Shown here one piece after another: positions 8,453 to 16,311 of a stretch of DNA of 31,863 bases. The stretch lies in NCBI GenBank assembly GCA_946624065.1, contig CAMORT010000026.1, forward strand, positions 1 through 31,863. The letters run 5' to 3'. Position numbers and translations under genes: made by a program. The notes beneath the pieces are model-generated. The model was not told where the DNA came from. It was given only the letters and a program-made list of their open reading frames with translations, and made no database searches. Origin of the DNA: F23-D06 sp002392325 (GTDB lineage: Bacteria; Bacteroidota; Bacteroidia; Bacteroidales; WCHB1-69). Each line of letters begins with the position of its first letter. The stretch's first letter is position 1.

Positions 8453-9637
8453 TTTCACCGCCTCAATCACCTGCTGCACCTGTTCGTCAGTGAGGTTGAA
8501 ATAGACCGGCAAACTGATTTCGCGGGAATAGTTGTCGTAAGTAACCGGATAATCGGCAATATCATAGCCCATCTTTTTATAGGCGGTCAGCATCGGCAAG
8601 GGTATAAAGTGCACATTCACACTCACTTCCTGCTCAAAAATACGCTGCATAATGGCATCGCGCTGGTCTTCTGTAACGCCGTTCACACGTAACGCATACA
8701 CATGATATGAGGAGGTTTTATCCGTGGTCTCATATTCTGGAAGTTGGAACCGGGCATCTGATTCAAACGCTTGAGTATAAGCGTCAAAAATCTCTTTGCG
8801 CCGTTTCAGAACCATAGAGTCATAGCGGGCAAGTTCCACCAGTCCCATAGCGGCGGCCACATCGGTCATGTTGCATTTATAACCGCATTCATACACATCA
8901 TACCGCCAATTTCCGATTTGCGTTTTGGCGAGAGCGTCTTTCGACTGGCCATGTAACGAAAAGGTACAGAGTTGTTTATAGATTTCCTGTGCGTCAAAAG
9001 TGTTCGGAAGGGCCAGGCAGATGGCACCACCTTCCGCAGTAGTCAGGTTTTTGACCGCATGGAAAGAGAAAACCGTAATGTCGGCCACGGCCCCCGTGCG
9101 TTTCCCTTTGTACCATGCACCCAACGAGTGTGCTGCGTCGGAAAGCACCAACGGACGACCCATTTTTTCCTGCAACACATTGGATGGCAGAAAATTGCGC
9201 TTAACCTCATCGTCCTGCACCAGCGCCATAATCGCATCATAATCGCATGGGAGTCCGGCAATGTCCACCGGTATAATCACCTTGGTTTTAGGGGATAACG
9301 CTTTGCGAATGTTATCGACGGAAATAAGAAAGTCTGGGTTCACATCCACCATCACGGGGGTGGCCCCACAGTGCACCACCACCGCAGCTGTGGCCGTATA
9401 GGTATAGGCGGGTATAATGACCTCATCGCCAGGACCCACACCGAACCAGCGCAGCATCAGTTCCAGACCGGCGGAAGCGGAATTTACGCACAACACCTTC
9501 TCCACGCCACAATATTCGGCGAGTTTCTGCTCAAAAAGTTTGGTGCGCGGACCCGTGGTAATCCATCCCGATTTTAAGGCCGCAACGACCTCGTTTACAA
9601 TATCATCGTCTATGTGGGGAGGGGAAAAAGGAATCAT
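8435..9637 (-). CDS. DegT/DnrJ/EryC1/StrS aminotransferase, PorR/WbpE-like
   Basis: A PLP-dependent sugar aminotransferase, 400 residues, of the family that makes 3- or 4-amino sugars from nucleotide-linked ketosugars. The N-terminal FSPPHIDDDIVNEVV and GWITTGP segments, the NSASAGLEL cofactor-phosphate region (52-60), SDAAHSLGA (Asp167 facing the pyridine ring) and the PLP lysine in SFHAVKNLTTAEGG (Lys196) are all present. It starts 11 bases after the porQ stop on the same strand and so is probably in a porQ operon. In Porphyromonas gingivalis, PorR belongs to this family and is needed for the anionic LPS that anchors T9SS cargo. The pairing with porQ makes a similar job plausible here, but that is inference. 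The last residues lie in an intergenic low-complexity tract. Confidence 0.9.
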   Translation of the reverse strand: MIPFSPPHIDDDIVNEVVAALKSGWITTGPRTKLFEQKLAEYCGVEKVLCVNSASAGLELMLRWFGVGPGDEVIIPAYTYTATAAVVVHCGATPVMVDVNPDFLISVDNIRKALSPKTKVIIPVDIAGLPCDYDAIMALVQDDEVKRNFLPSNVLQEKMGRPLVLSDAAHSLGAWYKGKRTGAVADITVFSFHAVKNLTTAEGGAICLALPNTFDAQEIYKQLCTFSLHGQSKDALAKTQIGNWRYDVYECGYKCNMTDVAAAMGLVELARYDSMVLKRRKEIFDAYTQAFESDARFQLPEYETTDKTSSYHVYALRVNGVTEDQRDAIMQRIFEQEVSVNVHFIPLPMLTAYKKMGYDIADYPVTYDNYSREISLPVYFNLTDEQVQQVIEAVKNGCNG

Positions 9638-9648
9638 CTTGATAGAAT

Positions 9649-10749
9649 TTAATCGGTCATTCGCTGCAATTTCTTGGCTTTGTTCTCCTGATGCATCTTC
9701 GACAACTCGCCAAAATCCAACGCAAAGTTAAAGCAGTTTGGTGTGGCGCCTGGCGCATAATGCAACCTTGAGAATCCGAATCTTATGCCTTTCACATTGA
9801 TGTTCAGTCCATAGGAAAAACCGGCCAAGGAATTTCGGGCCAGCACCTTCATTTCCTGGTGAACATTATGATTATAAGCAGCTTGCAACGAAAAGTATTT
9901 GCTGGGTTCTATTTCAAGACCGAACACAAAATGACGGAAGAAATTGTCGAAGAACTGCGCGGCCTTGGAGGGATATTTTATCGTATTGGTAAATGCGTCT
10001 GTCTGCAAAAAAGGATTGCCGTCGCCATAATAATTCATATTCCAGCGGTAAAGGGAGTGCAGGGATATGTGGTAACGGATAGGCACATGTTGGAGGCGTT
10101 GCGAGAAGGCGAACTGCAAGTCAAATGGTGGAAGTTCGAAACTGCCGGACACAAAGGGTTTGAGTTCAGAGCCTATATTTTTCGCCAACAATGTGAGTGA
10201 CAGGTTCTTATCGGGATTGTGATAACTGCCGGCCACATCCACGGCAAAACCGAAAGAGGTGTACGACTCGTATGTGCACAGAAGCAGTTTCATGCTGGCG
10301 CCGATGGTAAAGTTCGGGGAGAGTTCGCGTCCCCAACCCACACTTACCGCATAGTCACCGGCGGAAAAGTAGCCTGTTTCCTGGCCGGAGGCATCTGTGC
10401 CCATGAATTTGCCGTACGCCACGCCGCGCACATCAAACACGAAGCTGCCGGCTTTCGGGAAGGTGTAGGCATAGAGCGCTGACATGTAATTGGCGCCCGC
10501 AAAGTAATTGGTGAAGTTCAGCGCCAAGTTGTTATGATGGCGTTCGCCGATATAGGACGGGTTCATCATCAACAGGGTGGGGTCGTCGTCATAGACGGAA
10601 ATGAGATTGTTGCCCAGCGCGTTCATACGGGACGAGTAACTGAAATTCAGAAAGTTATACACGCTTCTGCCACCCGTTTGCGCCGAAGCACAAAACCAGA
10701 GCGACAAAAACGCCAACAACAGTGCTGTATTTCTTCTCATCTTTTTCAT
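9649..10749 (-). CDS. porQ: PorQ, type IX secretion outer-membrane component
   Basis: A 366-residue outer membrane protein of the PorV/PorQ family that works with PorZ and PorU in the T9SS attachment complex. The signal peptide is MKKMRRNTALLLAFLSLWFCASAQ. The mature protein begins with GGRSVYNFLNFSYSSRMNALG and ISVYDDDPTLLMMNPS, the typical PorQ opening, followed by alternating beta strands such as NNLALNFTNYFAGANYMSALYAYTF. I chose ATG 10749 because the -7 box (10759-10766) would place transcription start near 10753, so upstream in-frame starts would not be transcribed. This gives a leader of only a few bases, and the next ATG (10740) is an alternative. The aminotransferase gene follows directly. 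Confidence 0.9.
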   Translation of the reverse strand: MKKMRRNTALLLAFLSLWFCASAQTGGRSVYNFLNFSYSSRMNALGNNLISVYDDDPTLLMMNPSYIGERHHNNLALNFTNYFAGANYMSALYAYTFPKAGSFVFDVRGVAYGKFMGTDASGQETGYFSAGDYAVSVGWGRELSPNFTIGASMKLLLCTYESYTSFGFAVDVAGSYHNPDKNLSLTLLAKNIGSELKPFVSGSFELPPFDLQFAFSQRLQHVPIRYHISLHSLYRWNMNYYGDGNPFLQTDAFTNTIKYPSKAAQFFDNFFRHFVFGLEIEPSKYFSLQAAYNHNVHQEMKVLARNSLAGFSYGLNINVKGIRFGFSRLHYAPGATPNCFNFALDFGELSKMHQENKAKKLQRMTD

Positions 10750-10758
10750 AAAACTGCG

Positions 10759-10766
10759 CAAAAGTA
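10759..10766 (-). promoter_or_regulatory. -7 box of porQ
   Basis: On the reverse strand this reads TACTTTTG, an exact TAnnTTTG match, about 10 bases before the chosen start codon. A short-leader or leaderless porQ transcript is implied. Confidence 0.65.
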
Positions 10767-10806
10767 CAAAAAAGACTCTTAGAAAATATCCTTTTAATTT
10801 TTTTAC

Positions 10807-10814
10807 TATTTTTG
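10807..10814 (+). promoter_or_regulatory. -7 box of the small lipoprotein gene
   Basis: TATTTTTG matches TAnnTTTG, 38 bases before the ATG. It is back-to-back with the porQ promoter about 40 bases away. Confidence 0.7.
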
Positions 10815-10852
10815 CCGTCAGAATAATTTGTTATCATTAAAATATCACTATT

Positions 10853-11302
10853 ATGAAAAAGTTATTTCCAATCTTTTTACTTTTAGTTTTTGGTTTCGCC
10901 GCATGTACAGGCGGTGAGGGCGCACAATACGCCGGAAAATACAAAGGAACTTTCACCTTTATCAAACAAAACGGAAGAACCAAACCCGGTACTGTGGCCA
11001 TTTCCAACAATCCGCTGTCCCAAAACGGCGTATTGCTCTATTATTGTCTGCCTTTGGATTATGTGTCCACAGGTGTGTACAGAACCAAAAGTGAAAACGT
11101 GGAATATATCGCCCAAGTGCTTTCCTCCATCATTGGTGACAGCAGCTACATTGACACCACTACGGAAGTTGTGAAAGATATCACCGTGGAATGCACCTTT
11201 GCCGGCAGTTCCATGACCATGTCAGTGTATTACACCGTAGCTCTGTTGAGCGATCTACTACAAACCCGTGTGGAGATTATCACTTTTTCCGGAAGCAAAT
11301 AA
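10853..11302 (+). CDS. Small lipoprotein of unknown function
   Basis: The 149-residue product has a lipoprotein signal peptide, MKKLFPIFLLLVFGFAAC, with the lipobox FAAC (Cys18). The residues after the Cys (TGGEG) are not the acidic surface-export signal seen on many Bacteroidota lipoproteins, so its final location is open. The body, GKYKGTFTFIKQNGRTKPGTVAIS and later VKDITVECTFAGSSMTMSVYYTV, is rich in beta strands and looks like a small lipocalin-like or calycin-like barrel, but I do not recognise the family. It has its own promoter and terminator, so it is a single-gene unit between porQ and the MORN-repeat gene. Confidence 0.8.
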   Translation: MKKLFPIFLLLVFGFAACTGGEGAQYAGKYKGTFTFIKQNGRTKPGTVAISNNPLSQNGVLLYYCLPLDYVSTGVYRTKSENVEYIAQVLSSIIGDSSYIDTTTEVVKDITVECTFAGSSMTMSVYYTVALLSDLLQTRVEIITFSGSK

Positions 11303-11328
11303 TCCGGTCTTTATTCATTTAGCCCCAC

Positions 11329-11360
11329 AGCGCCATAGTACTTTGTATTATGGCGCTTTT
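11329..11360 (+). terminator. Terminator after the small lipoprotein gene
   Basis: AGCGCCATA (11329-11337) pairs with TATGGCGCT (11349-11357), and bases inside the loop can pair further (GTAC with GTA). A short T-run (11357-11360) follows. Confidence 0.75.
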
Positions 11361-11396
11361 AGCATCTTTGAAACTGCGTTTTTCCAAAGAAAATAA

Positions 11397-11404
11397 TATA
11401 TTTG
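11397..11404 (+). promoter_or_regulatory. -7 box of the MORN-repeat gene
   Basis: TATATTTG matches TAnnTTTG, 22 bases before ATG 11427 and 46 before ATG 11451. Confidence 0.7.
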
Positions 11405-11426
11405 CCGCCGCTTAACGGAAAATCGG

Positions 11427-12950
11427 ATGATGGTAAACATTTCTCGAATTATGATCAAAAGAACAATGCTGGTGGTTTGTCTGCTGACCAGTGCACTCTT
11501 GCTCCGCGCACAGGACACAGTTACGGACAACGGCTACACCATTTTCCGTTATCCTTCCGGTGTGAAGTCGAGCGAGGGTTACCTGGTAAACGGGCAACCC
11601 GACGGCTGGTGGAAATCGTACGACGAGAAAGGAAGGTTAGTGTCCGAAGGCAACCGCAAAAACCTCCTGCTGGACAGTATTTGGACTTTCTACACTGACG
11701 GGAAAAGATCCATGACCATCCACTATCTGGAAGGGCAGAAACACGGAGAGCAAATCCAATTTTCGCCGCGCGAGTACACCGTATCGCAATGGCAACACGA
11801 CACCATCGTGGGGGCGGTGCGCACCTTTGACACCGCAGGATGGCTGAAAAAAATGGTGCCCTATTTCGATGGCAAACCCCACGGCATGGCCAAAGAGTTT
11901 GACGACACCGGACTGGTGGTGGCCGTCACCAACTACTACCACGGCGTGATGAGCCGACGCGAACGCATCAACCGCACCGACAAGTTCGGCATGAAGCAAG
12001 GCGGATGGAAATATTTCTGGAACAACGGCCAACTCCGTGTGGAAGGCAACTACCTCAACGGCAAAAAACACGGTTTCTTCAAGTTCTACGACGAAGGCGG
12101 CAATTTCCTCTATGTGGAAAAATATGAGCACGACCAACTTATCACCGACGCCAAGGAGACCAAACAGTTGGAGAAGCGCATGGCATACCACTCCAACGGC
12201 CAGCCGTCTATTGTGGCCACCTACTACAACGGCAAACCCGATGGTATCCGCCGCGAGTTTGACCCGCAAGGCAAAATCACTAAAGGATATGTTTTTGAGG
12301 AGGGCTGGATGCGCTTTGAGGGCGTAACCGACATGAACGGACTGCGGCAGGGTTTGTGGAAAGAATACTACCCCACCGGTGAACTCCGGTCAATGGGCAA
12401 ATACAAGAACTCCAAGCCCATTGGCGAATGGAATTTCTATTTTGAGGACAAAACGGTGGAGATTACGGGAGAATACAATGCCAAAGGTGAAAAACAGGGC
12501 GAGTGGATCTGGTTTTATCCCGATGGCGACACCATGACCATAGCGCACTATGAGGATGGGGATGCCGACGGCGAGTATGTGGAATACGACGAAGACGGGA
12601 AAACGCTCGTCAAAGGCACCTATGTGGCTGGTTACGAAGAAGGTACATGGTACTACCGCAACGGCGAGGCCGTGGAGCAGGGCAATTATGAGGGCGGCAA
12701 ACAAACCGGGCTCTGGAAAACACACTACCAGAACGGAGGACCCGCCTTTGAAATCCGCTACCGCGATGGGATCCGGGATGGGAAATACACCGCCTATTGG
12801 GAAAACGGCAACATCAAAGTTACTGGAAAATATGAAAAAGGGCAGCAAGACGGGCCTTGGAATTACTATAATGAAGATGGCGTTTTATTTCTAACCACCT
12901 TATTTTCAGATGGTAAGGAAATAAAATGGAACAATTACACAATAAAATAG
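11427..12950 (+). CDS. Exported MORN/YwqK-type repeat protein
   Basis: A 507-residue exported protein made almost wholly of beta-hairpin repeats of about 23 residues with the pattern (N/D)GxxxGxWxxYxxxGxLxxxGxY, the MORN_2 or YwqK-antitoxin-like repeat. Clear units include NGQPDGWWKSYDEKGRLVSEG, NGKKHGFFKFYDEGGNF, LRQGLWKEYYPTGELRSMG and QQDGPWNYYNEDGVLF. There are roughly fifteen from about residue 50 to 500. The signal peptide MIKRTMLVVCLLTSALLLRAQ starts at ATG 11451. ATG 11427 would prepend eight residues to it and also fits the promoter, so the true start is undecided. Such repeats usually form an elongated beta sheet for protein or envelope contact. Despite the family nickname there is no toxin partner here. 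mltD follows 39 bases later and may be co-transcribed. Confidence 0.85.
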   Translation: MMVNISRIMIKRTMLVVCLLTSALLLRAQDTVTDNGYTIFRYPSGVKSSEGYLVNGQPDGWWKSYDEKGRLVSEGNRKNLLLDSIWTFYTDGKRSMTIHYLEGQKHGEQIQFSPREYTVSQWQHDTIVGAVRTFDTAGWLKKMVPYFDGKPHGMAKEFDDTGLVVAVTNYYHGVMSRRERINRTDKFGMKQGGWKYFWNNGQLRVEGNYLNGKKHGFFKFYDEGGNFLYVEKYEHDQLITDAKETKQLEKRMAYHSNGQPSIVATYYNGKPDGIRREFDPQGKITKGYVFEEGWMRFEGVTDMNGLRQGLWKEYYPTGELRSMGKYKNSKPIGEWNFYFEDKTVEITGEYNAKGEKQGEWIWFYPDGDTMTIAHYEDGDADGEYVEYDEDGKTLVKGTYVAGYEEGTWYYRNGEAVEQGNYEGGKQTGLWKTHYQNGGPAFEIRYRDGIRDGKYTAYWENGNIKVTGKYEKGQQDGPWNYYNEDGVLFLTTLFSDGKEIKWNNYTIK

Positions 12951-12989
12951 CTTTTTTTTCGTAATAAATGTTTAACTAAACAACATTCT

Positions 12990-14600
12990 ATGAAATACCG
13001 ACTCGTAACCATCATATTCAGCATCCTGTTTTTCAACATCCTGTATGCCCAAAATGGGGATGTTGCGAACAAAGGTGCCGGATTGGTGGACACTACGAAA
13101 AAGGTATCGGACGGTTCTGACATTTTCGCGCGGATTGAGATCCGGAAGATGGATTCGATGCTGAATCTGCTTTATGTGCAAAACGAGCTTTCCAAAAAGA
13201 ATTCTGTTTTATCCAAATACAAGGACGACACAACCGCATACGACAACAACGACACGATGATGTTCAAGCGTCTGTCGCAGATTGTCACGGCCGTTCCGTT
13301 GGCCTACAACGATAAGGTGAAGCGGTTTATCGAATTATACTCTGTGCAGCGCCAGCGCTCCTCCTCGGTGATATTGGGTCTTGCGCAATATTATTATCCT
13401 TGGATGCGGGAGATCTTCGACAAGTACGATGTGCCAGAGGAACTGGTCTATATCACCATTATTGAATCAGCACTGAACCCTACGGCCGTTTCGCGTGCGG
13501 GAGCCACGGGAATATGGCAGTTCATGTACAACACAGGAAAACTATACGGTCTGCAAGTGAGCACCTATGTGGACGATCGACGCGATCCGTACAAGGCCAC
13601 GGATGCTGCCGCACGGCATTTTCGCGACCTGTATAACATTTTCAACGACTGGGGTTTAGCCATTTCCGCGTACAATTGCGGCGCGGGTAATGTGCGCAAG
13701 GCTATCCAGCGTTCCGGCGGCAAAACCGACTTCTGGGGCGTGTCGCCCTACCTGCCCAAAGAGACGCAGAACTACTTCCCCGCCTTTATCGGTGCGCTGT
13801 ATATGATGACCTACCACAACTTGTACGGCATCTCCCCCGCCCCGATTTCCTTCCCTACCGATGTGGACACCGTGATGGTAACCAAAGAACTCCATTTCGG
13901 ACAAGTTTCCGAGGTGCTGGGCATCGACATGGCGGAGATAAAATCGCTTAACCCCCAATACAAGCGTGACATCATACCCGCCTACAACGAGCCATATCCA
14001 TTGCGGTTGCGCTCCAACGATGTAATCCGCTTCATCGCGATGAAAGACTCCATTGAGAAGTATCACTATGACGAATATTTCAACCCAGCACGAGACCTCA
14101 ACAAGGAAAATCTGGTGGCTGCTGCCAACGGGGATATTGTGAAAACCACGCCCAACAAATACCACACGGTGCGCAAGGGGGAAACGCTCTCCTCCATTTC
14201 GCGCAAGTACGGGGTGAGTGTTAACCAATTAAAATCAATGAACCGGTTGCGCAGCAACTCGTTGAAAATCGGGCAGAAACTGTTGGTGAAGAAGGGAACC
14301 ACCATTGTGGTGAAAGCCGGGCCGGCAGTACAGGACAGCGCTACCACCGCTCCTGTGGCCAATCCGTCCGACAGTACCGCTAACAACAGCACTTTAGAAC
14401 CCGTGGTGGTTAACAAGGACACCACAGAGGTGACCCCTGCTCCGCCGGTCATCCGCACGCACATTGTGAAGAAGGGGGACACGCTTTCCTCCATTGCCCG
14501 GCAATACGGCACCACCGCCGCCGCCCTGGCCTCCTACAACCATCTGAGCAATGTGAACGCCATCCAAATCGGACAGAAAATCAAGATTCCGCAGCATTAA
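12990..14600 (+). CDS. mltD: MltD-like lytic transglycosylase with two LysM domains
   Basis: Cleaves the beta-1,4 MurNAc-GlcNAc bond of peptidoglycan to form 1,6-anhydro ends, acting in the periplasm. The 536 residues begin with a signal peptide (MKYRLVTIIFSILFFNILYAQ). A helical linker with FIELYSVQRQRS leads to the SLT domain (about 140-260) with catalytic Glu159 in IIESALNP, GATGIWQFM, and AISAYNCGAGNV. LysM domain 1 (YHTVRKGETLSSISRKYG, about 391-435) and LysM domain 2 (HIVKKGDTLSSIARQYG, about 489-536) are separated by a Thr/Ala/Pro-rich linker. This is the standard Bacteroidota MltD arrangement. No promoter box is obvious, so read-through from the MORN-repeat gene is possible. The stop codon overlaps the stop of a reverse-strand gene remnant. 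Confidence 0.93.
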   Translation: MKYRLVTIIFSILFFNILYAQNGDVANKGAGLVDTTKKVSDGSDIFARIEIRKMDSMLNLLYVQNELSKKNSVLSKYKDDTTAYDNNDTMMFKRLSQIVTAVPLAYNDKVKRFIELYSVQRQRSSSVILGLAQYYYPWMREIFDKYDVPEELVYITIIESALNPTAVSRAGATGIWQFMYNTGKLYGLQVSTYVDDRRDPYKATDAAARHFRDLYNIFNDWGLAISAYNCGAGNVRKAIQRSGGKTDFWGVSPYLPKETQNYFPAFIGALYMMTYHNLYGISPAPISFPTDVDTVMVTKELHFGQVSEVLGIDMAEIKSLNPQYKRDIIPAYNEPYPLRLRSNDVIRFIAMKDSIEKYHYDEYFNPARDLNKENLVAAANGDIVKTTPNKYHTVRKGETLSSISRKYGVSVNQLKSMNRLRSNSLKIGQKLLVKKGTTIVVKAGPAVQDSATTAPVANPSDSTANNSTLEPVVVNKDTTEVTPAPPVIRTHIVKKGDTLSSIARQYGTTAAALASYNHLSNVNAIQIGQKIKIPQH

Positions 14601-14836
14601 TCCTCCACCGCCTCGTATCCGCCGGTCTTGTTGGAGCCCACATGCCGGATGAGTCCCTGTTGCTTGAGGCGGGCGATGTATTTGGCCACGGAACTGCGGG
14701 AAAGGCTGGTGTGTTGAATTACCGTCACAATCATATCGGTTTGGAAATTGCCTACATACATTGCTTCAAGACCAATGAACAACGCGTAAAGAGATTGATT
14801 ATGAAAAGTGGCAAATAAGTCCAGACTTTGTATTTC
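14597..14836 (-). pseudogene. Remnant of a winged-helix regulator (C-terminal piece)
   Basis: The reverse strand encodes a frame ending at 14597 whose last 40 residues look like a winged helix: IQHTSLSRSSVAKYIARLKQQG, then LIRHVGSNKTGGYEAVED. This is the form of the C-terminal domain of Fic-type or AlbA/RecG-like regulators. Upstream the frame stays open to a stop near 14840, but there is no proper ATG at a family-like position, and no N-terminal domain is found. I read it as the 3' end of a gene whose front part was lost. Its stop codon overlaps that of mltD tail to tail. A tiny functional DNA-binding protein started from TTG (14782) or an internal ATG is possible but less likely. Confidence 0.5.
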
Positions 14837-14873
14837 AGATTATGGGTCTTTGGTTTTGTCTTATGTCCTTATT

Positions 14874-14954
14874 ATCTCGTCTCACATCTCACATCCATTT
14901 TTCCCCTATCTTTGCCCCAACGAAAATGTTAACCATCAAAAAACACACATTATG
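14874..14954 (+). promoter_or_regulatory. Cassette copy 1: TCTCACA tract, TATCTTTG box and conserved leader
   Basis: Short TCTCACA-type repeats (14874-14897) are followed by TATCTTTG (14907-14914), then CCCCAACGAAAAT and a leader ending CACACATTATG at the start codon (14952). The same block recurs at 16257-16311, a degraded form at 17276-17314, and an orphan form at 18549-18580. Confidence 0.8.
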
Positions 14955-15641
14955 AAACGAGCATTATTCACCACAGCTATTCTCGCCCTTCTGCTGATGT
15001 GCGGTGGGGTGGTGAAGGGACATGTTCAATACGACAATATCCTTCAATCCGTATTGTTGTCCAAAGGCAAAAAGGTTAGTACAAGTTGTTATTTACCTCC
15101 CGCTGACAGTATGGAGTTTTACAAGTTTAGCGCAGGTTTGAATATCACTGTTCTCGGAGGTGGACCCTCAATTAAATACGGCATTTCTAAAAATTGTGTT
15201 TTTCAGACCGATTTCTTATCAGACTATTTCATCAATTACACCTCTTTTGCCAGTGGTTTTGCAATATATATGAACGAGATTTCTCAGAATTTTTTGTTTC
15301 AGCATAAATTCTCAGAAAAAAATGGTGTTTCGTATTATTATATGATAGGGGGAGGCGCGTCAGGAGGAATGTCTCTTCTACGTCCGCACTTGTGGAAAAT
15401 TGGAGCCTACCCCTTCTTTGGATTCGAATTCGCTTTAAAAGAAAAAAAAATATCCTTTCAAATAGACATTAGACCAGGCTACGGATTGTTGCTGAAATCA
15501 GCTAACGCAAAACCATCCCGAGACTATCCTTTGAGAACATTTTTCGCCATGGTCTTCTATATGAATCCTCCCGAACAATACCCTTATCACGGATACAATA
15601 TTTCAGTGAATTTTGCGGTCAGATTTTGTAAATTAAAATAA
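14952..15641 (+). CDS. Exported, barrel-like protein of unknown function
   Basis: The 229-residue product starts at ATG 14952 with the signal peptide MKRALFTTAILALLLMCGG, nearly the same as that of the protein at 16309. A longer frame upstream would read through the promoter and is rejected. The mature part has many alternating aromatic/hydrophobic strands (FSAGLNITVLGGGPSIKYG, GVSYYYMIGGGASGG, ISFQIDIRPGYGLLL, YNISVNFAVRFC). This suggests an eight-strand-type outer membrane barrel. It has no T9SS tail. Codon use is AT-richer than in the surrounding housekeeping genes. I do not recognise the family. Confidence 0.65.
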   Translation: MKRALFTTAILALLLMCGGVVKGHVQYDNILQSVLLSKGKKVSTSCYLPPADSMEFYKFSAGLNITVLGGGPSIKYGISKNCVFQTDFLSDYFINYTSFASGFAIYMNEISQNFLFQHKFSEKNGVSYYYMIGGGASGGMSLLRPHLWKIGAYPFFGFEFALKEKKISFQIDIRPGYGLLLKSANAKPSRDYPLRTFFAMVFYMNPPEQYPYHGYNISVNFAVRFCKLK

Positions 15642-15653
15642 TCCCAAACTCTT

Positions 15654-16161
15654 ATAAGTTATAAGAAATTTTTTCTAATTATTACATTTATAATGGTGAC
15701 AGTATATGTCAAAGCTCAAACGTACACACATGCCTTTGACAGTGTGTTCGCTCATATCAGCAGAGCAGATGCAACAACTGGCATATTATACGAGCGAGTA
15801 CTTCCCTTTGGAAACCTAACACAATATAATTCCCAATATGGAGACACGGGCATTGGAAACCACCACCATTCCGCCTGCGGCGGAATCCCCGACATTAACG
15901 GGCCAACAAAACATCACCGTGCACCCCAACCCCACAGACGATATGTTGCATGTGGCGGTCACGGGCGGCAACGCGAGAATCGCACACATTGAAATGTTCG
16001 ACATGTTCGGGCGGCCCGTTTCCGCAGAGACGCACGGCCGTGCGTCTCTGCCATCACCACAAACGACGGTTAACACATCCGACATCCCATCCGGCCTGTT
16101 CATCCTGCGCGTCACCCTGACCGATGGCACCGTGCAAAACATAAAGGTGGCCAGAAAATGA
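15654..16161 (+). pseudogene. Broken T9SS cargo gene: N-terminal piece frameshifted onto a sorting domain
   Basis: Frame 1 (from about 15654) reads KKFFLIITFIMVTVYVKAQ, a signal peptide whose start codon seems lost (ATA where ATG is expected; the first in-frame ATG is 15693). It continues FDSVFAHISRADATTGILYERVLPF, which resembles the mature N-terminus of large Bacteroidales secreted proteins. Soon afterwards the useful frame changes. Frame 2 (from 15838) encodes NITVHPNPTDDMLHVAV, then FDMFGRPVSA, DIPSGLFILRVTL and NIKVARK, a type A T9SS sorting domain. The body of the original protein is missing, so an internal deletion plus frameshift is the simplest reading. A hairpin ATTCCGCC-TGC-GGCGGAAT (15868-15886) sits near the junction, and a 28-bp perfect palindrome (16024-16051) lies inside the sorting domain. 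Confidence 0.75.
16024..16051. repeat. Perfect 28-bp palindrome inside the sorting-domain sequence
   Basis: The half-site GCAGAGACGCACGG is followed at once by its exact reverse complement. In frame it inserts the residues AETHGRASLP into the loop of the T9SS domain. Homology with the detached fragment at 18411 begins inside the right arm of this palindrome. Confidence 0.9.
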
Positions 16162-16169
16162 AAAGTCTC

Positions 16170-16311
16170 TCGTCTTACATCTTACCCCACATCTCACACA
16201 TCTCACATCTTACGTCACACCTCTCACGTCTCACGTCTAAAATCCAAAATCCAAATTTTTCCCTATCTTTGCCCCAACGAAAATAGTAACCAATAAAACA
16301 CACACATTATG
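16170..16311 (+). promoter_or_regulatory. Cassette copy 2: TCTCACA tract, TATCTTTG box and conserved leader
   Basis: A tract of degenerate TCTCACA, TCTTACA and TCTCACG units (16170-16240) and AAATCCAAA repeats is followed by TATCTTTG (16264-16271). Then come CCCCAACGAAAAT and a leader ending ACACACATTATG. From the box to the ATG it is nearly the same as copy 1. Confidence 0.85.

Noticed and set aside
8351..8692. Forward open frame of 113 residues
   Set aside because: Covers the low-complexity tract and the antisense of the aminotransferase 3' end. No protein-like features.
11427..12950. YwqK-type repeats taken as an antitoxin of a toxin-antitoxin system
   Set aside because: The family name is historical. 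No toxin gene is adjacent and the protein is exported.
14808..14951. N-terminal extension of the barrel-like protein
   Set aside because: It would translate the TCTCACA tract, the -7 box and the leader. The signal peptide starts at 14952.
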